Part shown: positions 1-8,274 of the stretch, piece by piece
How positions within the stretch are numbered: the first letter of the stretch is position 1
How the letters are laid out: each line of letters begins with the position of its first letter
Assembly: GCF_003999995.1 (NCBI RefSeq)
Contig: NZ_RJAD01000001.1
Span: forward strand, 1,984,001-2,048,000
From: Microbacterium sulfonylureivorans
GTDB taxonomy: Bacteria > Actinomycetota > Actinomycetes > Actinomycetales > Microbacteriaceae
Length of the DNA stretch: 64,000 bases
Reading direction: 5' to 3'
The notes under the pieces: model-generated
Databases searched by the model: none
The model's input: only the letters and a program-made list of their open reading frames with translations
Told to the model about the DNA's origin: nothing
Program-made: the position numbers and the translations under genes

Positions 1-233
1 TCCGCCTCGACGACCCCGAGCGGCTGATGTCGAAGACGCACGCCGCGTTCGGGCAGGACGCGGAGGGCGTGTGGGTCTCGGACCGAGGATCACGCAACGG
101 CACGCAGCTTCTCTCGCCCGGTGGAGACGTCGTCGACGTCGCTGCCGGCGAGCGGATGCGCGTGCCCGTGGGGTGGACCGTGCAGGTCGGGGGCAGGACG
201 TTCGAGCTTGTTCCGAGAGGTGCTGATTCGTGA
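1..233 (+). CDS. FHA-domain protein, C-terminal end only
   Basis: This is the last part of a gene that begins before the window; the open frame is phase 3. The visible residues end a forkhead-associated (FHA) domain: the SKTHA segment matches the phosphothreonine-binding S-x-x-H motif and DRGSRNGT matches the conserved N-G turn. FHA domains bind phosphothreonine peptides. Its stop overlaps the GTG start of the EssC-like ATPase gene by 4 bases, so the two are probably translationally coupled and part of one type VII secretion operon. The rest of the protein is unknown. Confidence 0.8.
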   Translation, partial: RLDDPERLMSKTHAAFGQDAEGVWVSDRGSRNGTQLLSPGGDVVDVAAGERMRVPVGWTVQVGGRTFELVPRGADS

Positions 234-3200
234 AGCTGAAGCTGGGTCTGCGCCGCGGCGCCGGCTCGACCGTCGACGTGCTCGTCACCGCCGACTCGAC
301 GGCGAGCGTGCAGGATGTCGCGCGCGCCCTTGCCGAAGGCGACGCGCTGGCCGCCGAGGGCGGGGTGAACGCGAGCGACGTCCCGACGCTGCTGGTCGCG
401 TCGCCGGCGGGCCGGCCGGTGCAGCTCGACCCGTCCGCGTCGATCGCGGACGCGCCGATCGGATCGGGCTTCGACGCCTCCGTCGTCCCCGCCGTGCCGA
501 GCGCCGGCGCCGGCGGGGCGGTCACCGCCGCGGTCATGCGCATCCACAGCGGCCCCGATGCCGGTCGCACCATCCCGCTCCCGGCGGGGACGACCGTGAT
601 CGGCCGGGTCGCTCCGGCGCAGGTGCTCCTCGACGACCCGCTGGTCTCCAAGCGCCATGCCCGCGTCGAGGTCGACCAGGGCATCGAGCTGATCGACCTC
701 AACTCCGCGAACGGCCTGATCGTCGACGGCGGCCTCGTGCAGCGCGTGCGCGTCGTCCTCGGCCAGAAGATCACGATCGGCGCGACCGAGGTGTCGTTCT
801 CGGCGGTCCCGCGCGTCGGCGGCGACGCCTCCCTCGTGCTCGAGCGCGGCGGTGCGCTCATGTTCAACCGCTCGCCGCGCGTCGAGGACCGCTACGCGGG
901 CCAGGAGTTCCGGCATCCGATCATCCCCAACGAGGCGGACCCGCGCATCTTCCCGTGGCCGATGATCATGGCCCCGGTACTCCTCGGTCTCGCGATGTTC
1001 GCCGTCACGCAGCGCCCGACGTCGCTGCTCATCGTCGCGATGGCGCCGCTCATGATGCTCGGCAACTTCATCGGGCAGCGCACCCAGCAGGGCAAGAAGC
1101 TGCAGCTCGAGATCGAGACGTTCGAGACGCAGCTCGAGGAGCTCGAGGACCAGCTCCAGGTCGAGGAGACGGTCGAGCGCGAGCGGCGGCGGGCTGAGGC
1201 CCCCGCCACCGCGACGGTCTACGAGAACGCGATGGCGCTCGGGCCGATGCTGTGGACGCGCAGGCCGGAGCACTGGAACTTCCTCGGACTCCGGCTGGGT
1301 GTCGGCTCGGGGCACAGCCGCAACACCGTGCAGGAGGCCAACGACCAGCGCGGCATCGCCCAGTACTCGCAGCAGGTGCGCCAGCTGCGCGACCGCTTCG
1401 CGCGCATCGACGACGTCCCGGTCATCGAGCTGCTCCCGTCGGCCGGCGCGATCGGCATCGCCGGGCCGCGCGAGCTCGCCGCGGACGTCGTGCGCGGGCT
1501 CGGCGTGCAGCTGTTCGGCCTGCACGCCCCCAACGAGGTCGTCACGGCCGCCATCGTCGATCCGGGCTGGACCGGCGACATGGAGTGGATGAAGTGGCTG
1601 CCGCACACCACGAGTCCGCGATCGCCGTTCGCCGAGATGGCGCTCGCCGACAGCCAGTCGGCCGGCACGGCCCTGCTGAACGGCCTCGAGGAGGCCATCC
1701 TGGAGCGGCTGTCCGGCTCGGCGACGCACCGCGGGCCGCTCGCGGCCAAGGACGTCTCGATGTCGCTGGGCAAGTTCGTCGGCGAGCAGACCGGCGGCGG
1801 CTCGGCCGCGGGCGACGTGTCGCTCGTCCTGTTCGTGACCCACGACGCCCCGATCGACCGTCCCCGACTCACCCAGGTGATCGAGCGCGGACCGGATGCC
1901 GGCGTGTACACGATCTTCGTGGCGCCCACGGTGGAGTCCCTCCCGGCGTCGTGCCGCACCTTCATCGACGTCACGAACGGGCTCGACGACGCGATGGTCG
2001 GGTGGGTCCGTGCCGGCGACCGCGCGCAGAGCGTCGCCATCGAGGGCGTCTCGCGCGAGTACGCCGAGATCTTCGCCAAGCGTCTCGCGCCCGTGGTCGA
2101 CTCCAGCTCCGTCGCCGCCGACTCGTCCGACCTGCCTGCGAGCGTCTCGCTCCTCCGCCTGATCGGCACCGACATGGCCGCCGAGCCGACGGCGGCGATC
2201 GAGCGCTGGCGGCAGAACAACTCGATCATCGACCGGGCCCGCGGGCCCCGGCCGCGCCTCAAGCGCGCGGGCACGCTCAAGGCGTACGTCGGTCAGGGGA
2301 GTCCCGACGCGATGTCGCTCGACCTGCGCACACAGGGCCCGCACGCGCTCGTGGGCGGCACGACCGGATCGGGCAAGTCGGAGTTCCTGCAGGCGTGGGT
2401 GCTCGGCATGGCGGCGGAGTACAGCCCCGACCGCGTCACGTTCCTGTTCGTCGACTACAAGGGCGGCTCCGCGTTCGCCGACTGCGTCGAGCTCCCGCAC
2501 ACCGTGGGGCTCGTGACCGACCTCAGTCCCCACCTCGTCCGCCGCGCGCTGACGAGCCTCCGGGCGGAGCTGCACCACCGCGAGCACCTGTTCAACCGCA
2601 AGAAGGCGAAGGATCTCCTCGAGCTCGAGAAGCGGCAGGACCCCGAGACCCCGCCGGCGCTGGTGCTCGTCATCGACGAGTTCGCCGCCCTCGCGACCGA
2701 GGTGCCCGAGTTCGTCGACGGGGTCGTCGACATCGCCCAGCGCGGCCGCTCGCTCGGCATCCACCTGATCATGGCGACCCAGCGCCCCGCCGGCGTCATC
2801 AAGGACAACCTGCGCGCCAACACGAACCTGCGCGTGGCCCTGCGGATGGCGGATGCCGCGGACTCGAACGACGTCGTGGGCGACGCGGTGGCGTCCACCT
2901 TCGATCCGTCGATCCCGGGCCGCGGAATCGCGAAGACCGGGCCGGGACGCCTGGTGCCGTTCCAGTCGGGGTACGCCGGAGGCTGGACCGCGGAGGAGCC
3001 CGACCGCGCGCAGGTGCGGGTCGCCGAGCTCCGCTTCGGCTCCGTGACGCTGTGGGAGGCGGAGGGCGACAGCGACTCCGACACCCACGACGAGGATCTG
3101 GGTCCCAACGACCAGAAGCGGCTCGTCGCCAACCTCGTGCGCGCGTCGTCGGATGCCGGCATCCCCGCCCCACGCCGCCCCTGGCTCGACGACCTCGCCT

Positions 3201-4714
3201 CGACGATCGACCTGCGCGACCTGCCGCTCGACGGCGACGCCCGCATTCCGATCGGCCTGGCCGACATCCCACAGCGCCAGCTGCAGGAGGCGGTGTACTT
3301 CCAGCCCGACACCGACGGCCACATGCTCGTCTACGGGACGAGCGGCGCGGGCAAGAGCGCCGCGCTGCGCACGATCGGCATCGCGGCCGGCGCGCGACCC
3401 GATCTCGGACGCGTCGCCGTCTACGGCATCGACTTCGGCACCGGCGCGCTCCGGTCGCTCGAGTCGATGCCCCACGTGGGCTCGGTGGTGTCCGGCGACG
3501 ATGTGGAACGCGTGCAGCGCCTCTTCCGCACCCTGCGCGGCGTGCTCGACGACCGGGCGAAGCGGTACTCCGACGTCAACGCCGCGACGCTCGCCGAGTA
3601 CCGCCAGATCTCCGGCGACGACTCCGAACCCCGCATCTTCGTGCTGCTGGACGGATTCGGCGTCTTCAAGCAGGACTGGGAGACGTCGTCGACTCGCGCG
3701 GCGTTCTACGGCATCTTCATGCGCCTGCTCGGCGAGGGGCGCCCGCTCGGCGTCCACGTCGTCGCGACCGCCGACCGCTACGGCGCCGTGCCGACGGCGG
3801 TGAGCGCGAACGTGACCAAGCGCATCGTGCTGCGGATGTCGGACGAAGGCGCGTATTCCATCCTGGGCGTCGCCAAGGACGTGCTCAACGAGCGGAGCGC
3901 GCCCGGTCGTGCGATCGTCGACGGACTCGAGACGCAGGTCGCCGTCATCGGCGGCACCACGAACGTCGCCGAGCAGAACGCGGCGGCGGAGGCCTTCGCG
4001 GCGACGCTCCGCGCGGCCGGCGCGGTCGAGGCGAAGAACATCGGATCGCTGCCGACCGAGCTCGCCGCGTCCGAGCTGCCCGCGCGGGCCGGGGAGCTCC
4101 CGGTCCTCGGCATCGGCGACGACACCCTCGGGCCCAAGGCGTTCGAGCCCGTGGGCACCTTCGTCGTGGCGGGTCCGCCGCAGAGCGGGAAGACGACCGC
4201 CCTGCGGGCGATCGTGTCGTCGATCGAGCGGTTCGATCCCGAGGTCGAGCTCTTCCATGTGGGCGGGCGCCGCGCCGCGCTCCGGGACTTCCGATCCTGG
4301 CGCCGCGCGGTCTCGGCCCTCGAGGACGTGCGCACGCTCGCGAAGGAACTCAAGGACATCGTCATCGACGAGTCGGTCTCGAAGCGCATCGTGGTGGTCG
4401 TCGAGAACATCACCGAGTTCGGCGACACCGATGCCGAGCGGCCCCTCAAGGAGCTGTTCCAGGCCATCAACCGCAGCGATCACTTCCTCGTCGCAGACGG
4501 CGACGTCTCCCAGCTCAGCAGCGGGTACGGCCTGATCGGCGAGCTCAAGGCGGGTCGCCACGGCATCGCCCTGCGCCCGGAGACCTACGACGGAGACTCG
4601 CTGTTCAAGGTTCCCTTCCCCAAGGTGCAGCGCCATGAGTTCCCCGCCGGCCGAGGGCTGTTCGTCGAGAACGGCCAGATCGTCACGGTGCAGCTCCCGC
4701 TCGTCGCGGAGTAG
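230..4714 (+). CDS. EssC/EccC-like type VII secretion ATPase with FHA domain
   Basis: This is the membrane-bound FtsK/SpoIIIE-type motor of a type VII secretion system, which recognises WXG100 substrates and drives their export. It has 1494 residues, close to the length of Firmicutes EssC. Residues 1-95 may be a small beta-grasp or FHA-like domain. A clear FHA domain follows at about 105-195 (SKRHA, NSANG). Two membrane segments lie at about 241-282. Three P-loop ATPase domains carry Walker A motifs GGTTGSGKSE (about 708), YGTSGAGKSA (about 1034) and GPPQSGKTTA (about 1313). Only the first has a canonical Walker B (VLVIDEF); the others read VLLDGF and VVVEN, the degeneracy known for EccC domains 2 and 3. 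Mycobacterial EccC lacks FHA domains, so this is closer in layout to EssC. The GTG start overlaps the upstream gene. Confidence 0.9.
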   Translation: MKLKLGLRRGAGSTVDVLVTADSTASVQDVARALAEGDALAAEGGVNASDVPTLLVASPAGRPVQLDPSASIADAPIGSGFDASVVPAVPSAGAGGAVTAAVMRIHSGPDAGRTIPLPAGTTVIGRVAPAQVLLDDPLVSKRHARVEVDQGIELIDLNSANGLIVDGGLVQRVRVVLGQKITIGATEVSFSAVPRVGGDASLVLERGGALMFNRSPRVEDRYAGQEFRHPIIPNEADPRIFPWPMIMAPVLLGLAMFAVTQRPTSLLIVAMAPLMMLGNFIGQRTQQGKKLQLEIETFETQLEELEDQLQVEETVERERRRAEAPATATVYENAMALGPMLWTRRPEHWNFLGLRLGVGSGHSRNTVQEANDQRGIAQYSQQVRQLRDRFARIDDVPVIELLPSAGAIGIAGPRELAADVVRGLGVQLFGLHAPNEVVTAAIVDPGWTGDMEWMKWLPHTTSPRSPFAEMALADSQSAGTALLNGLEEAILERLSGSATHRGPLAAKDVSMSLGKFVGEQTGGGSAAGDVSLVLFVTHDAPIDRPRLTQVIERGPDAGVYTIFVAPTVESLPASCRTFIDVTNGLDDAMVGWVRAGDRAQSVAIEGVSREYAEIFAKRLAPVVDSSSVAADSSDLPASVSLLRLIGTDMAAEPTAAIERWRQNNSIIDRARGPRPRLKRAGTLKAYVGQGSPDAMSLDLRTQGPHALVGGTTGSGKSEFLQAWVLGMAAEYSPDRVTFLFVDYKGGSAFADCVELPHTVGLVTDLSPHLVRRALTSLRAELHHREHLFNRKKAKDLLELEKRQDPETPPALVLVIDEFAALATEVPEFVDGVVDIAQRGRSLGIHLIMATQRPAGVIKDNLRANTNLRVALRMADAADSNDVVGDAVASTFDPSIPGRGIAKTGPGRLVPFQSGYAGGWTAEEPDRAQVRVAELRFGSVTLWEAEGDSDSDTHDEDLGPNDQKRLVANLVRASSDAGIPAPRRPWLDDLASTIDLRDLPLDGDARIPIGLADIPQRQLQEAVYFQPDTDGHMLVYGTSGAGKSAALRTIGIAAGARPDLGRVAVYGIDFGTGALRSLESMPHVGSVVSGDDVERVQRLFRTLRGVLDDRAKRYSDVNAATLAEYRQISGDDSEPRIFVLLDGFGVFKQDWETSSTRAAFYGIFMRLLGEGRPLGVHVVATADRYGAVPTAVSANVTKRIVLRMSDEGAYSILGVAKDVLNERSAPGRAIVDGLETQVAVIGGTTNVAEQNAAAEAFAATLRAAGAVEAKNIGSLPTELAASELPARAGELPVLGIGDDTLGPKAFEPVGTFVVAGPPQSGKTTALRAIVSSIERFDPEVELFHVGGRRAALRDFRSWRRAVSALEDVRTLAKELKDIVIDESVSKRIVVVVENITEFGDTDAERPLKELFQAINRSDHFLVADGDVSQLSSGYGLIGELKAGRHGIALRPETYDGDSLFKVPFPKVQRHEFPAGRGLFVENGQIVTVQLPLVAE

Positions 4715-4717
4715 CGG

Positions 4718-4737
4718 CATGGGGAATCCTCCCCATG
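4718..4737 (+). terminator. Short hairpin after the EssC-like gene
   Basis: A perfect 8-bp inverted repeat (CATGGGGA / TCCCCATG) with loop ATCC starts 4 bases after the stop codon. There is no T tract. It may reduce read-through between the large ATPase gene and the small WXG100 gene. Confidence 0.4.
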
Positions 4738-4809
4738 GGCGGATCCGGCGGGTGCGGTTAGCGTGGTGGTGCCGGGCGGGTTCCGGCTCCACCGACGAAG
4801 GGAATGACC

Positions 4810-5097
4810 ATGGCGGACTTCAAGGCTTCTTACGGCGAGATGGAAGCGATGTCGGGCAAGCTCGACAGCGGTCGTGAGGAGATCGGCGATGTCCTTCGCC
4901 GTCTGAAGAGCGATGTGGACCGTCTGCTGGGCGACGACTTCAAGACGCAGCACGCGTCGGGCAAGTTCGGCGAGGGCTACACCGAGCTGACGACCGGTCT
5001 GGAGAAGGCCATCGAGGGCATCTCCGACATGGGCGAGTCGCTGCGCAAGATGCAGCAGGCGATCAAGGACACCGACCAGGCACTCGCCGGCAACTGA
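4810..5097 (+). CDS. WXG100-like type VII secretion substrate lacking the WxG motif
   Basis: A small, acidic, almost entirely helical protein of 95 residues, the size of EsxA/ESAT-6 proteins. It directly follows the secretion ATPase, as expected for a T7SS substrate. At the helix-turn-helix position where W-x-G normally sits it reads DDFKTQHASGKF, so both Trp and Gly are missing while the helical pattern around it is kept. I chose ATG 4810 rather than ATG 4804 because GAAGGGA (4797-4803) touches the first ATG but lies 6 bases before the second. A strong hairpin follows the gene, which would allow higher expression of this substrate than of its downstream neighbours. Assignment rests on size, context and fold pattern. 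Confidence 0.8.
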   Translation: MADFKASYGEMEAMSGKLDSGREEIGDVLRRLKSDVDRLLGDDFKTQHASGKFGEGYTELTTGLEKAIEGISDMGESLRKMQQAIKDTDQALAGN

Positions 5098-5100
5098 CCT

Positions 5101-5144
5101 GACGAGCCCGGCCGACCGCGTCACCGCGGCGGACCGGGCTCGTC
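5101..5144 (+). terminator. Intrinsic terminator or attenuator hairpin after the WXG100-like gene
   Basis: A perfect 11-bp arm pair (GACGAGCCCGG at 5101-5111, CCGGGCTCGTC at 5134-5144) encloses a GC-rich inner region that can pair further. It begins 3 bases after the stop codon. No T-rich tail is present, which is common in high-GC actinobacteria. Confidence 0.6.
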
Positions 5145-5175
5145 CTCACCCCACTGACACGAGGAGCGCGCGCAC

Positions 5176-5472
5176 GTGGCTGAGCCGGACGTCGATCTGA
5201 ATCTGGATGACCTGCGGGTGATGAGCACGAATCTCGGGACCTTCGTCACCGAGTTCGAGAACATCGACGACACGACCGACGACGTCGAGGGCGCCGTCGG
5301 CCGGCCCGCGGGCGACAGCCGCCTGCGCTCCAAGGTCAACGACTTCGAAGAGGGCTGGAACGGCAACCGCGAGGTGATCCTCGAGTCCCTCAAGAACGTC
5401 CACGAGCACATCAAGGCGATCGTGGACGGCTTCTCGGAGACCGACACGAAGATGGCAGGCGACGGCTCATGA
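5176..5472 (+). CDS. Small T7SS-associated helical protein with a WNG motif
   Basis: A 98-residue acidic protein starting at GTG 5176, with an upstream GAGGAG. It is predicted to be mainly helical and carries W-N-G at about residues 58-60 (EEGWNGNRE), which fits the W-x-G turn of WXG100 proteins although it lies later than the usual position near 40-45. It sits between the WXG100-like gene and a putative secreted protein gene, and its stop overlaps the next start by 4 bases (ATGA). A likely role is as a heterodimer partner or chaperone of either neighbour. No more precise family name can be given from the sequence. Confidence 0.7.
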   Translation: MAEPDVDLNLDDLRVMSTNLGTFVTEFENIDDTTDDVEGAVGRPAGDSRLRSKVNDFEEGWNGNREVILESLKNVHEHIKAIVDGFSETDTKMAGDGS

Positions 5473-6842
5473 CCTACGGCTACGGCTACAACGGCGGACT
5501 GACCTCTCCGAACCGCCACTTCGTGCTGCAGGAGCTCGACGGGAACCCCGACGACATCGAGGCGGCCGGACTCCACTACAGCGCGATCGGCGAGCAGATG
5601 GACTGGACGGCGGACGAGCTGAAGAAGCTCGCCGACGACACCAAGTACAAGGCGGACAGCCTCGACAAGGTGCGCGAATCGGCCGGCGAGCTGCACGGCG
5701 AGCTGCGCAAGGCAGCCGTGCGGTACGTGCAGACCGGGCCCGTGCTCGTCACGTACGCCGGGGCGCTGCGCACCGCGCGGAACGTCGCCGTCGACCCGTA
5801 CGTCGAGCGGATCCGCTCGGCTCACGAAGCGGCCGAGACGGCGGGGGAGTCGCTCGACGACGCGCAGGGCAAGGTCGACGATCTCGACACCACATGGATC
5901 TGGGAGGACGACCCCACCGACGAGGACCGCGCGGCCGCGGCATCCGCCCTCTCCGACGCGCGACGCGCCGCGAACAGCGCCAACAGCACCCTCACCTCGC
6001 TGTGGGAGTCGTTCGAGAGCGGCTACGGCGCGTGGGAGGAGGCGTACGACGCCGCGGTCGAGGGCGTCGGCGACGCGATCGACGCCTCGGGCGTCAACGA
6101 CTCCTGGTGGGAGGACCTCCTCGACGGCATCGCCGATGCGATGACCGTCATCGGAGCGATCGCGATCGTCCTCGCCATCGTGATCGGCGGCCCCATCTTC
6201 CTCGTGATCGCCACGATCGCGGCGGTGGTGACCCTCGCCGCCCACCTGACGATGATGGCGGCCGGGTCCAAGCGGGTCTCATGGGGCGACATCGTCATCG
6301 ACCTGATCGCCGTCGCGCCCTTCCTCGGATCGTTCGCGAAGGGCGCGATGGCCGGCCGCGGTGTCATGGCCTCCCTCCGCGTCGCGTCCGGCATGGGCGG
6401 CGCGACCAGCGCCACCCTGCGCACGGGTCGTAACGCGGTCGCGCTCGACCTTCGCTCGATCACGGGCGCCGGCCGCAACGTCGGCAACCGCGCCGCCCGC
6501 GAGCTGCGCGCCCCGGGCCTCGCCGACGACTTCCTCCGCGGCGTCGAGGGCGCGTGGGGGCGCAACGCGCTGAACGCGCTCCGCACCGGCGGCGACCGCT
6601 GGGGCGGGATGGCTCAGACGATGTCGTCGCGGATGGCCTCGGAGTGGCCCGGCGCAGGGCGCGCCTCGCACCGCGCGCTCAACTGGATGGCGCAGAACGG
6701 CATGCCCGGGGCTGTCGCACAGGGCGTGAACGTCTGGAACTTCGCGAACGGCAACTACCAGGTCGTCCAGCTGGCCGTCGACATCCCGGGGGCGACCGAC
6801 GTGGTCGACGCCGTCGTCGAGCTCAGCACGGGCGACAGGTAG
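5469..6842 (+). CDS. Putative T7SS-secreted/membrane protein
   Basis: A 457-residue protein, translationally coupled to the preceding small gene. Residues about 1-200 are helical and rich in Asp, Glu, Ala and Lys, resembling the N-terminal helical targeting regions of large T7SS effectors. A pair of strongly hydrophobic segments follows at about 220-262 (from AMTVIGAIAIVLAIVIGG through VVTLAAHLTMM). The C-terminal 190 residues are rich in Arg, Gly and Ala and show no toxin motif that I recognise. It could be a T7SS effector with a pore-forming region or a membrane component of this locus. No dedicated immunity gene is obvious next to it. Confidence 0.65.
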   Translation: MTYGYGYNGGLTSPNRHFVLQELDGNPDDIEAAGLHYSAIGEQMDWTADELKKLADDTKYKADSLDKVRESAGELHGELRKAAVRYVQTGPVLVTYAGALRTARNVAVDPYVERIRSAHEAAETAGESLDDAQGKVDDLDTTWIWEDDPTDEDRAAAASALSDARRAANSANSTLTSLWESFESGYGAWEEAYDAAVEGVGDAIDASGVNDSWWEDLLDGIADAMTVIGAIAIVLAIVIGGPIFLVIATIAAVVTLAAHLTMMAAGSKRVSWGDIVIDLIAVAPFLGSFAKGAMAGRGVMASLRVASGMGGATSATLRTGRNAVALDLRSITGAGRNVGNRAARELRAPGLADDFLRGVEGAWGRNALNALRTGGDRWGGMAQTMSSRMASEWPGAGRASHRALNWMAQNGMPGAVAQGVNVWNFANGNYQVVQLAVDIPGATDVVDAVVELSTGDR

Positions 6843-6875
6843 CATGGCCCGGTCCCACTCGAAACGGAGCCGGTC

Positions 6876-7469
6876 GTGCCTTCCACCCCGCTGAGCGTCC
6901 CCTATGACCCGGACGCGTGGATCCACGTCCCGCTCGACTACGACGGCACCCCGTGGGCGGACGCCGCCGAGTGGGCGCAGTGGGTCGCCGAGTCCGCGAC
7001 CCGCGGTCGCGAGGGGGGCGCCGAGATCGCGGAGGCGATCCGCGCGGAGGCGCTGGAGACAGCCCGTTTCCCCGCGGCGCACGTCACGGCGCGCTTCTGG
7101 CACTACCCCGTCGACGGCGACCCCACGGGCATGATCGACCTGTTCGTCCAGCAGCGCGACGCCGACGGCACCGCGGCGGCCGATCTCCTCCCCGAGCCGG
7201 GATTCACGCTGGTCGACCCGGTCGTCGAGCCGCTCGCGGCGCCCGGCTTCACGTCCGCCGTGCGCCGTCTGACGCTCAACGCGGTGCTGCCCGGCGAAGA
7301 GGCCGAGCCGGTGCTGTTCCCCCAGGCCGAATGGCTGGGCATCAGCGGAACCTGGGTCGCCTATGCGGTCAGCGGCGACCATGACGTCGCGCAGCTGCGG
7401 GCACGTCTCGACGACGGTGACGCGCTCTTCGCCGCTCTCGACATCGCATCGGAGGTCGGAGATGTCTGA
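6876..7469 (+). CDS. T7SS-locus protein of unknown function
   Basis: A 197-residue soluble protein with no signal peptide or membrane segment and no domain that I recognise. It is rich in Trp, Pro and acidic residues; the N-terminal part has DPDAWIHVPLDYDG. The GTG start at 6876 is chosen because GGAG lies 6 bases upstream. Its end overlaps the next gene by 8 bases and that gene overlaps the following one by 4, so the three are probably co-translated. Position at the end of a type VII secretion locus suggests a cytoplasmic accessory role such as EspG-like substrate handling, but this is inference from position only. Confidence 0.6.
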   Translation: MPSTPLSVPYDPDAWIHVPLDYDGTPWADAAEWAQWVAESATRGREGGAEIAEAIRAEALETARFPAAHVTARFWHYPVDGDPTGMIDLFVQQRDADGTAAADLLPEPGFTLVDPVVEPLAAPGFTSAVRRLTLNAVLPGEEAEPVLFPQAEWLGISGTWVAYAVSGDHDVAQLRARLDDGDALFAALDIASEVGDV

Positions 7470-8274
7470 TCCTGTCCGCGAGGCGCGCAAGCGCGTCGAC
7501 CTGTGGCTGCGCGCCGGCGGCACCCGCGAGGGAGCGGTGGGCGAGGCGTCCCGCATCGCACTGTTCGCCGCGGTCCCCGACATGCAGCGCAGTCACGACA
7601 CCGTCCGCCGCGGCGACGCGCCGCGCACGTCGGGCGCGCCCGCGGCCGGCGCGCGCCAGGCGACCCGCGTGCACGAGGTGTTCTTCGTCGTCGCCGTCGT
7701 GCTCGGCCTGCTGGTGCCGGGTCTCGTCGCGCTGTCGCCGCGCGGCGGTTCCAGCGCGCTGTCGCTCAACGCGGGGATGATCCCCGCGGGGCTGTGCGCG
7801 CTCGCCACGCTCGGACTCTTCGTCTGGCTCGAGCCCTACCGCCGCAGCAGCGCCTTCTTCGCGGGGCACAACGCTCCGCCGCGCCTGTACCTCGTGTACG
7901 GCATCGTGTGGACGCTCCTCGCCGCGTCGATCGTCCTGCTCCGGTGGGACGAGGTCGACGACCCCGCCCCCGTGATCATCGGCATCCTCATGATGCTCGC
8001 CGCCGCCGCCGGGACCGTGCCGCTCTGGCTGCGGGCGCGGAAGGCGGACGCGGCGGCCGAGACGACCGTCGATGCGCACGCCGGCGATCCTGACATGTCG
8101 CACTGGTGGCGCGACGTCGACGGCGTCCTCACACCTCAGGAGCGCGATGCCGTGCAGACTGCGTACAGCGCGGCGCTCGACCGCCTGCAGGAGCGCAAGG
8201 TGCTGACCGAGGCGGATGCCGCGGCCGCCGCGACGCGCGGGCCCCAGGCCGCGTGGAAGAGCCTCGCGACATGA
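7462..8274 (+). CDS. Membrane protein of unknown function, T7SS locus
   Basis: The start is ATG 7462, preceded by GGAGG at 7451-7455; the frame is open further upstream but that part overlaps the previous gene. The 270-residue product has a basic cytoplasmic N-terminus of about 75 residues and then four hydrophobic segments between about 75 and 195 (for example VFFVVAVVLGLLVPGLVAL and PVIIGILMMLAAAAGTVPLW). The C-terminal 70 residues are soluble, acidic and helical. The overlaps on both sides tie it to the neighbouring unassigned genes. It may be a membrane partner of the secretion apparatus. It has no resemblance that I can see to EccD or EccB. Confidence 0.6.
   Translation: MSDPVREARKRVDLWLRAGGTREGAVGEASRIALFAAVPDMQRSHDTVRRGDAPRTSGAPAAGARQATRVHEVFFVVAVVLGLLVPGLVALSPRGGSSALSLNAGMIPAGLCALATLGLFVWLEPYRRSSAFFAGHNAPPRLYLVYGIVWTLLAASIVLLRWDEVDDPAPVIIGILMMLAAAAGTVPLWLRARKADAAAETTVDAHAGDPDMSHWWRDVDGVLTPQERDAVQTAYSAALDRLQERKVLTEADAAAAATRGPQAAWKSLAT

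Noticed and set aside
1252..4638. Open frame of 1128 codons in another frame within the EssC-like gene
   Set aside because: Arg/Ala-rich composition of a +1-frame shadow; the EssC frame has all ATPase motifs.
4804..4809. ATG 4804 as start of the WXG100-like gene
   Set aside because: The Shine-Dalgarno sequence touches this codon; ATG 4810 has correct spacing.
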